Assembly: GCA_035651995.1 (NCBI GenBank)
Contig: DASRER010000002.1
Span: forward strand, 372,001-436,000
DNA length: 64,000 bases
Source of the DNA: Terriglobales bacterium
GTDB taxonomy: Bacteria > Acidobacteriota > Terriglobia > Terriglobales > Acidobacteriaceae
Reading direction: 5' to 3'
Position numbers and translations under genes: made by a program. Below the pieces are notes generated by a model that saw nothing but the letters and a program-made list of their open reading frames with translations, made no database searches and was not told the DNA's origin. Within the stretch, counting starts at the first letter, position 1; every line of letters begins with the position of its first letter. Shown piece after piece: positions 43,237 to 52,346 of this stretch.

Positions 43237-45291
43237 ATGGCGGAACTGCTTCCCGGCATACCAACCCTGCTCATCCTGGCGGTGCTGGTGGCGATCTTTT
43301 TGTGGATCGAGCGCCAGCGCAAGTCGGGCCGGACTGCCCTGTGGGTGGCCGGATGGGGGCTGTACTTCGTGCATGCGCTGCTCGAACTGTGGCGCCCGGC
43401 ATCGCCGGCGGCAGCCACCCTCGTGGCGGCGATCAACTACTCCGCCTGGCAGTTCGCCGGCATCGCCTTCGTGGTGTCGGTTTCCACGGTCAGCGAAGTG
43501 CCGCGAATGCGCCAGCTGGTCGCCGCGACCCTGGGACTCCCGGCGCTGGCTTACGCCCTTGGCCTGGCGTTCCGCGTGACGTCGCCGTGGATTTTCGCGC
43601 TCGCCATCAGCGCGGCATTGCTCGGCGGCGCAGCCTGGGGCCTGGTGCTCCAGCGCCGCCTCGATGCTTTTTCCCTTCTCGCGACCGGCAGCCTGCTGGT
43701 GCTTTGGGCAACGTCGGTAACACGCGTCTTCCAGGGCGCGCTGCTTGACGGGTTCTACATCACCCTCACCACCATTTACGCCTTCGCCGGACTGATGTTT
43801 GGCCGGCGCTACCGGCGCGTGTCACCCGGCGTCGTCACGACGGTGGTCGGGTTCTTCTCCTGGGCGGCCCTCTACCCGATGTCGCGTTGGTGGCTGCAAT
43901 GGACGTCGGACCCGCTCATCCAGCACGACGTTTGGCAATTCCCCAAGTACCTGGTTGCGACCGGCATGATCGTGATCCTGCTGGAGGATGAGTCGCGCGC
44001 CGCCCGCGATGCCGGCCTGCGCGAACGCAACTTCAGCCGCCAGATGCAACGCTTCGCCTCACTCACCACGCGCCTGCTGAGCGGCGCGGACGCACGCTCG
44101 CTGTGCCCGGAGATCGCCGCCGCCATCCGCGACGTCACCACCTTCGACCGCGTCGCCGTGCTGGCGGTGGAAGAAGACCGCCGCGTGACGCTCGCCGGGA
44201 CCGCCAACGTCGCGCCCGACGCGCTGGAGCAGTTGCTGCCATTCGTCAGCCGGCTCACGCCCGCGGCAATGGAATCTCATTTTGCCAAGGCGCGGCTGCT
44301 GGGAAGCAACTCCTATCGCACCTATCGCGCCGAAGCCGACCGCTTCGGCGGCGCTCACGGCGTACGCCGCTATGAGGGCAGCGCATTCTGGGCGACGGGT
44401 GACGCGCTGCTGGTGCCGCTGCGCTCCCAGCGCGGCGCGTTTGTGGGCTGCATCGCGGCCGATGAGCCCCGCGAACCCGAGCGCGTGACCGCCCAGGAGC
44501 TTCACGCTTTGGAAATGCTGGCCGCCGACCTGGCAGCCGCGCTGGAGAACGCGCGCCTGCAGCGGCAGCTTCTGCAGTCGGAAAAGCTCGCCGGCCTCGG
44601 CCAACTCGTCGCCGGCGTGGCCCACGAGCTCAACAATCCCCTGACGGCGGTGCTGGGATACGCCGAAATCATCGCCGACCGCGCCACCGATGAAAACACG
44701 CGCCGCGAACTTGGCATTGTGGTGCGCGAGGCCGCGCGCATGAAGCGCACCATCCAGAACCTGGTGCGGTTCGCGCAGCAGGCCCGCAGCGAGACCCGCA
44801 ACGTGGACCTGCGCCCCCTGCTCGACGAAGTCCTCAGCCTGCGCGCCTACGAAGGCAGTACCCGCAATGTGGAGATCGTGACCGAAATCGAGGGCGGACT
44901 GCCCCACGTCGCCGTCGACGCCGAAGAGCTCAAGCAGGTCCTGTTCAACGTCTTCAACAATGCGCTCGATGCCGTGCAAAGCTCGCTGCAGAAAAAGATC
45001 ACCATCCAGGTCCGCCGCGCCGGCGATCGCGTGATGATGCGCGTGTTCGACACCGGTCCGGGCTTCGCCGACCTCGACCACGTCTTCGACCCGTTCTTCA
45101 CCAGCAAGCGGCTGGGCGTGGGCAGCATGGGCCTGAGCATCTGCTACGGCATCGTGAAGCAGCACGGCGGCGACATCTACGCCTACAACGTCCACCCGCG
45201 CGGCGCATGCGTCGTGCTGGAGCTGCCCATGGCCGCCACCGCCGAAGCCACGGCCTTCACCGCCAAAGGAAGCACCGGAACGAACGGGTAA
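43237..45291 (+). CDS. Membrane-bound sensor histidine kinase
   Basis: A 684-residue two-component sensor. Residues 1-245 contain seven or eight hydrophobic segments with no large periplasmic loop. A GAF-like cytoplasmic sensor domain covers about 280-440. The DHp helix follows with GVAHELNNPLTAVLGYAEII (H-box), and the ATPase has the N-box FNVFNNALDAVQ, FDTGPGF and GVGSMGLSICYGIVKQHGG. No receiver domain or response regulator gene lies next to it, so the partner is unknown. The ATG at 43237 lies 20 nt after a TACAAT -10 (43211-43216). Confidence 0.9.
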   Translation: MAELLPGIPTLLILAVLVAIFLWIERQRKSGRTALWVAGWGLYFVHALLELWRPASPAAATLVAAINYSAWQFAGIAFVVSVSTVSEVPRMRQLVAATLGLPALAYALGLAFRVTSPWIFALAISAALLGGAAWGLVLQRRLDAFSLLATGSLLVLWATSVTRVFQGALLDGFYITLTTIYAFAGLMFGRRYRRVSPGVVTTVVGFFSWAALYPMSRWWLQWTSDPLIQHDVWQFPKYLVATGMIVILLEDESRAARDAGLRERNFSRQMQRFASLTTRLLSGADARSLCPEIAAAIRDVTTFDRVAVLAVEEDRRVTLAGTANVAPDALEQLLPFVSRLTPAAMESHFAKARLLGSNSYRTYRAEADRFGGAHGVRRYEGSAFWATGDALLVPLRSQRGAFVGCIAADEPREPERVTAQELHALEMLAADLAAALENARLQRQLLQSEKLAGLGQLVAGVAHELNNPLTAVLGYAEIIADRATDENTRRELGIVVREAARMKRTIQNLVRFAQQARSETRNVDLRPLLDEVLSLRAYEGSTRNVEIVTEIEGGLPHVAVDAEELKQVLFNVFNNALDAVQSSLQKKITIQVRRAGDRVMMRVFDTGPGFADLDHVFDPFFTSKRLGVGSMGLSICYGIVKQHGGDIYAYNVHPRGACVVLELPMAATAEATAFTAKGSTGTNG

Positions 45292-45293
45292 AG

Positions 45294-45391
45294 CAATTCA
45301 AAATCAAAATTGCAAAATGAAGGATGGACCGTGGATCGGCGTCCTGATGCCGTGCTTTTCATTTTGCATTTTTCATTTTTCATTTTGCATT
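45294..45391. repeat. Paired AT-rich oligo-repeat hairpin
   Basis: The left arm is 45294-45323 (attcaaaatcaaaattgc). The right arm is 45355-45391, a tandem of cattttgcatttttcatt. The arms are complementary with small gaps. The spacer is 31 nt. It is far more AT-rich than the surroundings and precedes the S9 peptidase gene, whose frame it artificially extends. Confidence 0.7.
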
Positions 45392-45433
45392 GATTTACAC
45401 TTCCCTGTTTGCCCGCGTCACCCAGGAGGCTCC

Positions 45434-47518
45434 ATGCGTCGTCTCGCCATTGTCGTGGCCTTGTTCGCCGCCACGCTCGTCTCCGCGCAGTCCAGGCGCC
45501 CGTTCACCTTTGAAGACATGATGGCGCTCAAGCGCGTGGGCGGGCCTGTGCCCTCGCCCAACGGCAAGTGGGTGCTGTTCGCCGCGGTGGACGTAAGCCT
45601 GGAGGCGAACACGCGCATTCCGCACATCTGGGCGGTGCCGGTGGCGGGCGGCGACGCCAAACAGATCACCGCCGGACCGCGCGGCGAAGACCGCCCGCGC
45701 TGGTCGCCCGACGGCAAGCGCTTCTCGTTTACCTCAGCCCGCGACGGCAGCTCACAGATCTGGGTCTATGACTTCGACGATGCGGCCGGCACGGTGAGCG
45801 GTGAACCCCGCAAAGTCACCAGCATCTCGACCGAAGCCGGCGGCAACCTGTGGTCGCCCGACGGCAAGCACATCCTGTTCACCTCGGAAGTCTGGCCCGA
45901 GTGCAACGGCAAGCCGGATGAGGATGCTTGCAACAAGGAAAAAGACGAAGCCCGCGCCAAGTCGAAGGTGAAGGCGCTCATCTTCACGCGCTTGCTCTAT
46001 CGCCACTGGAACCACTACAACGAAGGCAAGCGCTCGCACCTGTTCGCGCAGCCGGTGAATCCCGATGGCTCGCCCGCCGGCGTCGCGCGCGACCTCACGC
46101 CCGGCGACTACGAAACGCCGCCCTTCTCCCTCGGCGGGCCCGACGATTACGCCGTTTCGCCTGACGGGAAGGAAGTCGCCTACACCAGCAATCACGATCC
46201 GGTGGAGGCGATCAGCACAAACAACGACATCTGGCTCGTGCCCATCGCCGGCGGCGCGGCAAAAAAAATCAGCTCCAGTCCCGGCAGCGACAGCTCGCCC
46301 CAGTACTCGCCCGACGGAAAATTTATCGCCTGGCGCATGCAGGAGCGCGCCGGATACGAGAGCGACCGCTTTCGGCTGGTGAAGTACGACCGCGCCTCGG
46401 GCGCGATTACAAACCTCACACCTGACTTCGACGCCTGGGTGAACGGCTTCACCTGGTCGCCCGACTCGAAGAACTTTTTCTTTGTCGCCGAGGACAAGGG
46501 CGAGCAACCCATCTACATCCTGAGCGCGGGTGGAGGAAAGCCGGGCGAGCTGGCGCGCGGGCACAACGACGACGTCGCCGTCGCCGCCGACGGACGCACC
46601 CTGCTGTTCACGCGCATGTCGGTGCAGGCGCCGAATGAAATCTATCGCGCGAAGCTGGTCACGGTTTCCGGGCCCTCGTCAACGCTCACCGCCGAGCCCC
46701 TCACTCACCTCAACGATGCCGTGCTCTCGCAGGTCGCGATGCAGCCCCTCGAGCCCTTCTGGTTCACCGGTTCGGAGAAGGCCAGGGTGCAGGGCTTCAT
46801 CGTGAAGCCGCCGAACTTCGACCCGGCAAGAAAGTATCCCGTGAAGTTCCTCATCCACGGCGGACCGCAGGGCGCGTGGGGCGATTCCTGGTCGTTCCGC
46901 TGGAATCCGGAGCTGATGGCCGCATCCGGCTACGTCGTCGTCATGGTCAATCCGCGCGGATCGACGGGCTACGGCCAGAAGTTCATTGACGACATCAACG
47001 GCGACTGGGGCGGCCGCGTCTACCAGGACCTGATGCTCGGCCTCGACTACGCCGAGAATACGTACAGCTACATCGCCAGGGACCGTGAGTGCGCGCTGGG
47101 CGCCAGCTACGGCGGCTACATGATCAACTGGATCGCCGGGCGCAACACGCGCTTCAGGTGCCTGGTCTCGCACGACGGCATGTTCAACACCGTCTCCGCC
47201 TACGGCGCCACCGAAGAGCTCTGGTTCAACGAGTGGGAGTTCAAAGGCGCCCCGTGGACGAACCCGGCAATGTACGAGAAGTGGTCGCCCAACCGCGCCG
47301 CGCCCAACTTCAAGACCCCGACGCTGGTCGTGCACGGCCAACTCGACTACCGGCTCGACGTGAGCGAGGGCTTCCAGTTCTACACCTGCCTCCAGCGCCT
47401 CAACGTCCCTTCCAAGATGCTCTACTTCCCCGACGAAGGCCACTGGGTTCTGAAGCCGCAGAACTCGCGGCTCTGGTACAAGACGGTGGGCGATTGGGTG
47501 GACCAGTGGACGAAATAG
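45434..47518 (+). CDS. S9-family (prolyl oligopeptidase/dipeptidyl peptidase) secreted peptidase
   Basis: A 694-residue serine peptidase. Signal peptide: MRRLAIVVALFAATLVSA-Q. About 420 residues of TolB/WD40-like beta-propeller follow, with recurring SPDGK motifs. The C-terminal catalytic domain has HGGPQGAWGDSW, the nucleophile GASYGGYM, the aspartate in HGQLDYRL and the histidine in DEGHWVLKPQ. Such enzymes cut short peptides, often after proline. The ATG at 45434 is preceded by caggagg. Confidence 0.92.
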   Translation: MRRLAIVVALFAATLVSAQSRRPFTFEDMMALKRVGGPVPSPNGKWVLFAAVDVSLEANTRIPHIWAVPVAGGDAKQITAGPRGEDRPRWSPDGKRFSFTSARDGSSQIWVYDFDDAAGTVSGEPRKVTSISTEAGGNLWSPDGKHILFTSEVWPECNGKPDEDACNKEKDEARAKSKVKALIFTRLLYRHWNHYNEGKRSHLFAQPVNPDGSPAGVARDLTPGDYETPPFSLGGPDDYAVSPDGKEVAYTSNHDPVEAISTNNDIWLVPIAGGAAKKISSSPGSDSSPQYSPDGKFIAWRMQERAGYESDRFRLVKYDRASGAITNLTPDFDAWVNGFTWSPDSKNFFFVAEDKGEQPIYILSAGGGKPGELARGHNDDVAVAADGRTLLFTRMSVQAPNEIYRAKLVTVSGPSSTLTAEPLTHLNDAVLSQVAMQPLEPFWFTGSEKARVQGFIVKPPNFDPARKYPVKFLIHGGPQGAWGDSWSFRWNPELMAASGYVVVMVNPRGSTGYGQKFIDDINGDWGGRVYQDLMLGLDYAENTYSYIARDRECALGASYGGYMINWIAGRNTRFRCLVSHDGMFNTVSAYGATEELWFNEWEFKGAPWTNPAMYEKWSPNRAAPNFKTPTLVVHGQLDYRLDVSEGFQFYTCLQRLNVPSKMLYFPDEGHWVLKPQNSRLWYKTVGDWVDQWTK

Positions 47519-47522
47519 GGCC

Positions 47523-47644
47523 CTTGCGGAATTGCCGAAGCGCCGAATGGCGGAATTGCCGTGCGGAGTATTCTGCTCTAGCGGCGATGCGCTCAGATTG
47601 GGCCGTTCAATTCGGCAATTCCGCAGTTCCGCAATTTTGCAATG
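47523..47644. repeat. Paired oligo-repeat hairpin (ggaattgcc words)
   Basis: The left arm is 47523-47561 (ttgcggaattgccgaagcg). The right arm is 47606-47644 (ttcggcaattccgcagttcc). The spacer is 44 nt. It lies between the convergent S9 peptidase and the small membrane-protein gene, whose stop is at 47648. Same words as at 31459-31559. Confidence 0.75.
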
Positions 47645-47647
47645 TGC

Positions 47648-47830
47648 TCAATGCCGTATCAGCCACATCACCCATCCCGCCAGGATGACGCCGCCCACGA
47701 ACAGCGCGAAGCAATAGGCGCCGTAGCGCACCATCTCGCGCGTGGTGTTGCGCTGGGTGATGCCGAAGACGATGGAAGAAAAGAACGCAAAGATTACCGC
47801 GGCGCTGAAGTGCGAGAGCTGGATGGTCAC
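47648..47830 (-). CDS. Small membrane protein
   Basis: A 60-residue protein from a GTG at 47830 (VTIQLSHFSAAVIFAFFSSI) with two hydrophobic segments and an Arg-Asn-Thr linker (ITQRNTTREMVRYG). It is found downstream of the DUF6677-like gene. Upstream frame to 47974 is Pro/Arg-rich and overlaps that gene. I do not recognise a named family. Confidence 0.65.
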   Translation of the reverse strand: MTIQLSHFSAAVIFAFFSSIVFGITQRNTTREMVRYGAYCFALFVGGVILAGWVMWLIRH

Positions 47831-47939
47831 TTTTTCTTTCCGACTCCGGTGTGGCCGCGCTTGCGCGGGCGTCTGGGCCCGCGGCGGCCATCCTGGGCCA
47901 AGCGAAGGGTCCCTTGGGTCATGAATCGGTTCCCGTTCG

Positions 47940-48362
47940 TCACTTCTTTTTCCCGACCCCGATATTGTAGGCATCCACGGCGGCGATGATGTTCAGCAGG
48001 CCGGCCACGATGATGTACTTCGTCCCGTAGTCGGCCACTGCAATCTGGATGGCGCCCTGTCCCCAGTCGTTGATCCGCGTCAGCAGGTAAAGGCCGCCCG
48101 CGCCCAGGTCGCCGACAAAGCCCAGCATGTCGAGGATGTCGCCGGTATTGAACTCGTAGACCTTCCCCTCCATCAGCACGCCCAGCGTGAACATGGCCAC
48201 GACCGAGAGGAAGATGAGCCCGGCGCGCCCCCAGCGCCCGAGCAGCGCGTGGCCGCCCCCCGGAATCAGCCAGCCGAGGACCAGCGCGCCCACCGCGCGC
48301 GCATTGGGTGCGTGTTCGCCCGGCACAGCGGCGGCATTGGCGGTTTGCGTGTTACTCGGCAT
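47940..48362 (-). CDS. Membrane protein resembling DUF6677
   Basis: A 140-residue protein: a polar N-terminus, then VGALVLGWLIPGGGHALLGR, a TM2-like glycine-rich helix, a second segment (IFLSVVAMFTLGVLMEG), a small loop with FNTGDILDMLGFVGDLG, and a third segment near the C-terminus. From memory this pattern is that of DUF6677, common in acidobacterial genomes and of unknown function. It is the next-to-last gene in a minus-strand run. Confidence 0.7.
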   Translation of the reverse strand: MPSNTQTANAAAVPGEHAPNARAVGALVLGWLIPGGGHALLGRWGRAGLIFLSVVAMFTLGVLMEGKVYEFNTGDILDMLGFVGDLGAGGLYLLTRINDWGQGAIQIAVADYGTKYIIVAGLLNIIAAVDAYNIGVGKKK

Positions 48363-48365
48363 CTT

Positions 48366-48416
48366 CTCCGTCGTGCCTTCGTGGTCTTCGTGCGGCCTTG
48401 GTGTCCTTCGTGTGAA
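48366..48416. repeat. Intergenic cttcgtgcggcct repeat
   Basis: Copies of (c)cttcgtg(c/t) words lie just upstream of the DUF6677-like gene, with the shared 13-mer cttcgtgcggcct also at 863-875. No complementary partner arm is seen. Confidence 0.5.
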
Positions 48417-48428
48417 GGCCTTTGACTT

Positions 48429-49598
48429 TCAGATTTTCACCAGCTCCCGCTGGATCTTTCCCGTCACCTCGGCCGCGCCCTTGCGAACCAGCATGTTCAC
48501 CTCGCTGCGCACGCCGAACTCCGGCAGATAAACGCCCGGCTCAATGGAAAACGCCACGCCGGGAATGATCTCGCGCTCGTCTTTGGTTTCCAGGTTGTCC
48601 ATGTTCGGACCGTTGGCATGGACGGTGGTTCCGATGGAGTGTCCCGTACGGTGGACAAAGTACTCGCCGTATCCGGCTTGCGTGATGTGACTGCGCGCCG
48701 CGTCATCCACTTCCCAGCCGCACAATTTTTTTCCAGCCGCGATCGCGGACTTCACCTTCTCGATCGCCGCGTCGCGCCCGTCGCGCACAACCTCAAAGAC
48801 CTTCTGGTGCTTCTCGGTGGGCGACCCGCCGACGACGCCGCACCAGGTGATGTCGTAGTACACCGCCTCCGGGCGATCGAGCTTGGCCCAGATGTCGAGC
48901 AGCACGAAGTCGCCCCTGCGAATCGGTGACGAGCGCTGCGCGTTGGGCTCGTAGTGCGGATTTCCGCTGTTGGCGTTCACGCCCACGATGGGCAGGTCTT
49001 CGCCGGGTGTCAGGCCTTCGCGGCGAAACCCTTCCCTGATGAACTGCTGAATGGCGTACTCGTCGGTGCCGCCGTTGGCCACGCGGCGTCCGATTTCGGC
49101 GAAAGCGGCTTGCGTGATCGCGTCCACCTTGTCGCGCGCCGCGAAGTGCGACGCGATCTGCTCCTCGCTCCAGGTCGCTTCGAAGCGCGACACCAGGTCG
49201 CCCGAGCTGACAATTTCCTTGCCGAAGCTGCGCACCAGCTCGACCGTGCCGGCGTCCACCATGCCGAGCAGAAAAATCAAATTGTTCGGCGAGTACTGCA
49301 TGGCGATGCGCCTGTACGGCGCCAGCAGCTTCCTGAGCCCTTCAAACAGTTCCTGCCACGAGGAATATTTCGCTTTCGGGCCCGGCAGCGAATCCAGGTG
49401 TCCGGCCTCGATGCGATGCACCAGCTTTGCCGGCTCGCCCTGCGCCGGAATCACGTAGTACCAGCGCCGCGTGACCATCAGGTTCTCGGGAATGCCGAGC
49501 ACTCGGTAGGAGATCGGGTCGCGATGGTGATGGTCGTAGAAGAGCCACGCGTCGAGCTGGCGCTCGCGCAGCGCAGTCTGGATAGCGGCAAGGTCCAT
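48429..49598 (-). CDS. M24-family metallopeptidase (Xaa-Pro aminopeptidase-like)
   Basis: A 389-residue protein. The N-terminal creatinase-like domain (about residues 1-150) is followed by the pita-bread fold. Metal ligands are visible in LLDIWAKL, YYDITWCGV, HRTGHSIG, SIEPGVYLPEFGVRSE and the final Glu. This set suits an Xaa-Pro aminopeptidase or dipeptidase that would digest peptides imported by the neighbouring POT-like and OPT transporters; the link is inferred from gene order. Cytoplasmic, no signal. Confidence 0.88.
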   Translation of the reverse strand: MDLAAIQTALRERQLDAWLFYDHHHRDPISYRVLGIPENLMVTRRWYYVIPAQGEPAKLVHRIEAGHLDSLPGPKAKYSSWQELFEGLRKLLAPYRRIAMQYSPNNLIFLLGMVDAGTVELVRSFGKEIVSSGDLVSRFEATWSEEQIASHFAARDKVDAITQAAFAEIGRRVANGGTDEYAIQQFIREGFRREGLTPGEDLPIVGVNANSGNPHYEPNAQRSSPIRRGDFVLLDIWAKLDRPEAVYYDITWCGVVGGSPTEKHQKVFEVVRDGRDAAIEKVKSAIAAGKKLCGWEVDDAARSHITQAGYGEYFVHRTGHSIGTTVHANGPNMDNLETKDEREIIPGVAFSIEPGVYLPEFGVRSEVNMLVRKGAAEVTGKIQRELVKI

Positions 49599-49744
49599 GG
49601 TGAACTAGCTATTAAAACACAGCCTGGCGAGAGGCGCTCCCACTCGCGTGGCGCAAACGCCCTGGTCGGCGGCCTCGAGCAGCGCCGCCGGCCCGGGCTC
49701 GCGCAGGATTGCGCGCCTTCGCCGGACCGGTTGCGCCCGCCAAG

Positions 49745-51025
49745 CTACGCCGCCTTCGCTTCCGCCGCCGGCGGCGGCTGCGCCACGCGGTGGTAGATGA
49801 ACAGCAGCAGAGCAGTGAGTACGCCAAGCCCCGTTGAGATCCACCACACCATTTCCGGCTGCTGACGCACCTCGCCGAACTCGTGCAGCAGCTTGCCCGA
49901 AAACCACCCGCCCACCAGCGAGCCGATGCCGATCGGCAGGAACGCGAACCCCATGTACGTTCCCTGCTGGCCCGGCGGCGCCAGCCGCGATATGTATTCG
50001 TAATACCGGGGCGACTGAATGATTTCGCCAAGGGCCACGAAAACCAGCGCGGCAACCGCCATCAGCACGCTCGAGTGCGCGGCAAGAAACACCCAGCCGA
50101 GCGCCGTGATCAGGGTTCCCAGGATGACGGCCCGGAACGCCTCGATCTTGCGGGTCGCGGCGCTGATCGCAACCGTGAATGCAATCACGATGATCGGGTC
50201 GGTGGCCAGGATGTAGCCGGTTTTCGCCTTCGCGTCCACGTACTTCACGATGTAGCTGGGCAAAGTTAGGTACTGCTGCCAGAAAACAATCCAATAACCC
50301 GAAAAGATGAGCAGGAAAAGAACGAAGCGGGCATTGCCCAGCACGGTCAGGAAATTTCGCCCTACGACTCCAAAACTCGGCGCCTTTTCTCCTTCCGAGG
50401 CACGTGGTTCGCGAAAGAAGATCAACACCGCCATGAACATGAGGAACACACTTCCCGCCGCGACGCGAAAGATGCTCTCCGGCCGCAGATGGTCCTGTCC
50501 CCAGCCGGCCAGCAGCGGCCCCAGCGTAGAGCCGATGTTCACCATCGTGTAGTAGATCGAATACCCAATCGAACGAACGCTCGGCTTTGACGCGCGCGCG
50601 ACGGTACCGACAACGCTGGGCTTCACCAGCGCAACGCCCAGCGCCGGCAGGAACAGAATCATGCCCGCGAGTAGCCCGAGCGGGACCACGTTGCGCACTG
50701 GCGCTAACCATGGCGCCGCAATCGAGCCAACCAGGAAGTACGCGATGGTGAGGATGAAGTACGCCAGCGAGAGCGCGCGGCGAAAGCCGATGCGGTCGGC
50801 CAAAGCGCCGCCGAAAAGGGCCATGATCCACACCCCGGTGCCGAACCATCCGCCCAGCTGCGCCGCCGTTTCAATTGGAAACTGGAGCGCCTCGTTCAGG
50901 TAGCGCACCAGCATCGCGAAAACGGCGTAATACGACAGCCGCTCGAAAATCTCGGTGACGTTCGCCACCCAGAACGGTGTCTCAAAACCCTCGCGGATTT
51001 CGCGGAATCGCTGCGCGACGCTCAA
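49745..51025 (-). CDS. MFS transporter of the POT/PTR type
   Basis: A 426-residue membrane protein with about twelve hydrophobic segments. The N-terminus (FWVANVTEIFERLSYYAVFA) carries the ExxERFxYY-like pattern typical of proton-dependent oligopeptide transporters, here VTEIFERLSYY, and TMVNIGSTLGPLLAG corresponds to the later family motif. It probably takes up di- or tripeptides with protons. It stands in the run with the OPT transporter and the M24 peptidase. Confidence 0.85.
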   Translation of the reverse strand: MSVAQRFREIREGFETPFWVANVTEIFERLSYYAVFAMLVRYLNEALQFPIETAAQLGGWFGTGVWIMALFGGALADRIGFRRALSLAYFILTIAYFLVGSIAAPWLAPVRNVVPLGLLAGMILFLPALGVALVKPSVVGTVARASKPSVRSIGYSIYYTMVNIGSTLGPLLAGWGQDHLRPESIFRVAAGSVFLMFMAVLIFFREPRASEGEKAPSFGVVGRNFLTVLGNARFVLFLLIFSGYWIVFWQQYLTLPSYIVKYVDAKAKTGYILATDPIIVIAFTVAISAATRKIEAFRAVILGTLITALGWVFLAAHSSVLMAVAALVFVALGEIIQSPRYYEYISRLAPPGQQGTYMGFAFLPIGIGSLVGGWFSGKLLHEFGEVRQQPEMVWWISTGLGVLTALLLFIYHRVAQPPPAAEAKAA

Positions 51026-51049
51026 ATGAAAACCGCTCCTGGCTGCTGG

Positions 51050-51343
51050 CTACTCGCCACTGGCCAAGACCTGACGCACAAACTGCGCGCTCACGCCCGC
51101 CACGCGAACCACTTTGGCGCGTCCCCTCTGGCCGGCGGCTATCGTAACCGACGACTTCGGCACGCTCAACAAATCGGCAAGAAAGGCGGCCAGCGCCTGG
51201 TTCGCCCGGCCCTCGACGGGCGGCGCGGTGAGCGAAATCTTGAGCGCGCCCCCGACCGCGCCGGTGACCGCATCCTTCTTCGCGCGCGGATGAAGCTTCA
51301 CGCTGAAAGTTGCGCCGGCGGATGTATCGCGGATGGAAATCAT
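51050..51343 (-). CDS. DUF167 (YggU-like) protein
   Basis: A 97-residue protein: VKLHPRAKKDAVTGAVGGAL then KISLTAPPVEGRANQALAAFLADL and VRVAGVSAQFVRQVL, which is the full DUF167 pattern. Function unknown; the fold is alpha/beta. yggS precedes it in the same direction, a frequent pairing. The stop overlaps a ctggc-word repeat. Confidence 0.85.
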   Translation of the reverse strand: MISIRDTSAGATFSVKLHPRAKKDAVTGAVGGALKISLTAPPVEGRANQALAAFLADLLSVPKSSVTIAAGQRGRAKVVRVAGVSAQFVRQVLASGE

Positions 51344-51382
51344 GTCCTGACCGCTGCGCGGGGCGACTTAGTTCAATCTGCG

Positions 51383-51443
51383 CTCGCTTGCTTTGTGCCC
51401 TTCGCGCAACCTTCGTGTCCTTTTGTGGTTGGCTTTGTTGGTT
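51383..51443. repeat. Intergenic ccttcgtgtccttttgtgg repeat
   Basis: Contains ttttgtggttggcttt, a 16-mer also found at 883-899 within the signal-peptide codons of the alpha/beta hydrolase. It lies between yggS and the DUF167 gene. Confidence 0.6.
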
Positions 51444-51463
51444 CTCCGCGCCTCCGCGGTTGA

Positions 51464-52171
51464 TCACCGTTGTAGCCGCGCGCCGAAAATCGCCGTTCCC
51501 ACGCGCACGCACGTCGCGCCTTCTTCGATGGCGACCTCGAAATCGTGCGACATGCCCATCGAAAGCTCGCGCAACTGCACGCCCGGCGGCACACGCGTTG
51601 CCATCGCGTCGCGCAATTCGCGCAGCCGCCGAAAGTGCGGACGCGCCTGCTCCGGGTCGGCAGTGAATGGCGGCACGGTCATCAGGCCGCTGAATCGCAG
51701 CGATTCGAGCCTTGCCGCCGCGCTCAGCAGCGCTTCAAGCTCCGCCGAATCAGGCGGCACGCCGCTCTTGGCGGCCTCGCCGCCCACGTTCACCTCGATC
51801 AGCACGTCGAGCCGGCGCTTCAGTTTGGCGCCCGCCTGGTTCAGTTTTTCGGCGAGGCGGAGTGAATCGAGAGAATCGACGGCGGAGAAAATCTCCGCCG
51901 CGCGCGCCGCCTTGTTGGTTTGCAGATGCCCGATCAGGTGGAAGCTCGAGCCCTCGAGGTCGCGCAGCAGGTTGATCTTCTCGCCAAACTCCTGCACCCG
52001 GTTTTCGCCGAACAGCCGGATGCCCGCGGCGTGCGCTTCGCGAATGCGGCGCGGCTCGACCGTCTTGGTGACGGCCATGAGCGCGATGGAGCCCGGATCG
52101 CGGCCGGCCCGCCGCGCGGCCGCCGCAATCCGCTCGCGGACGGCGGCCACGTTCTGCGCGATGTCAGCCAC
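51464..52171 (-). CDS. yggS: PLP homeostasis protein (YggS/PLPBP family)
   Basis: A 235-residue single-domain PLP-binding protein that keeps free pyridoxal phosphate and amino-acid pools balanced. Seen: [20 protein letters not shown] with the PLP lysine (AVTK), [20 protein letters not shown], and the glycine-rich [18 protein letters not shown]. The GTG at 52171 starts inside the DinB remnant's last codons (8-nt overlap), so the pair is probably coupled. Typical length for the family. Confidence 0.93.
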   Translation of the reverse strand: MADIAQNVAAVRERIAAAARRAGRDPGSIALMAVTKTVEPRRIREAHAAGIRLFGENRVQEFGEKINLLRDLEGSSFHLIGHLQTNKAARAAEIFSAVDSLDSLRLAEKLNQAGAKLKRRLDVLIEVNVGGEAAKSGVPPDSAELEALLSAAARLESLRFSGLMTVPPFTADPEQARPHFRRLRELRDAMATRVPPGVQLRELSMGMSHDFEVAIEEGATCVRVGTAIFGARLQR

Positions 52172-52343
52172 GGCTGGCCGGGCCCGCTCCTGCGCGCCCT
52201 TCGCTCAGGAAAACGTGAACATCGCGAAGGGCGCCGCCCAGGTCGCGAGTGGATTGCGCAGCGGTCAGCGCCGCCGCCTGCAAGGCGCGCTGGTTCGCCC
52301 AGCGGTCGTATTCGAACAGCAGATCAATGTCTTCCCGCGTCAT
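52164..52343 (-). pseudogene. N-terminal remnant of a DinB-family gene
   Basis: A 59-residue frame. [19 protein letters not shown] followed by [20 protein letters not shown] matches the first helices of DinB/DfsB-type four-helix proteins, but the chain then leaves the family and stops at 52164-52166; a full protein would be about 150-170 residues. It starts 3 nt after the OPT transporter stop and its end overlaps the yggS start. It was too short to be noticed by length filters. Confidence 0.55.
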
Positions 52344-52346
52344 GCA

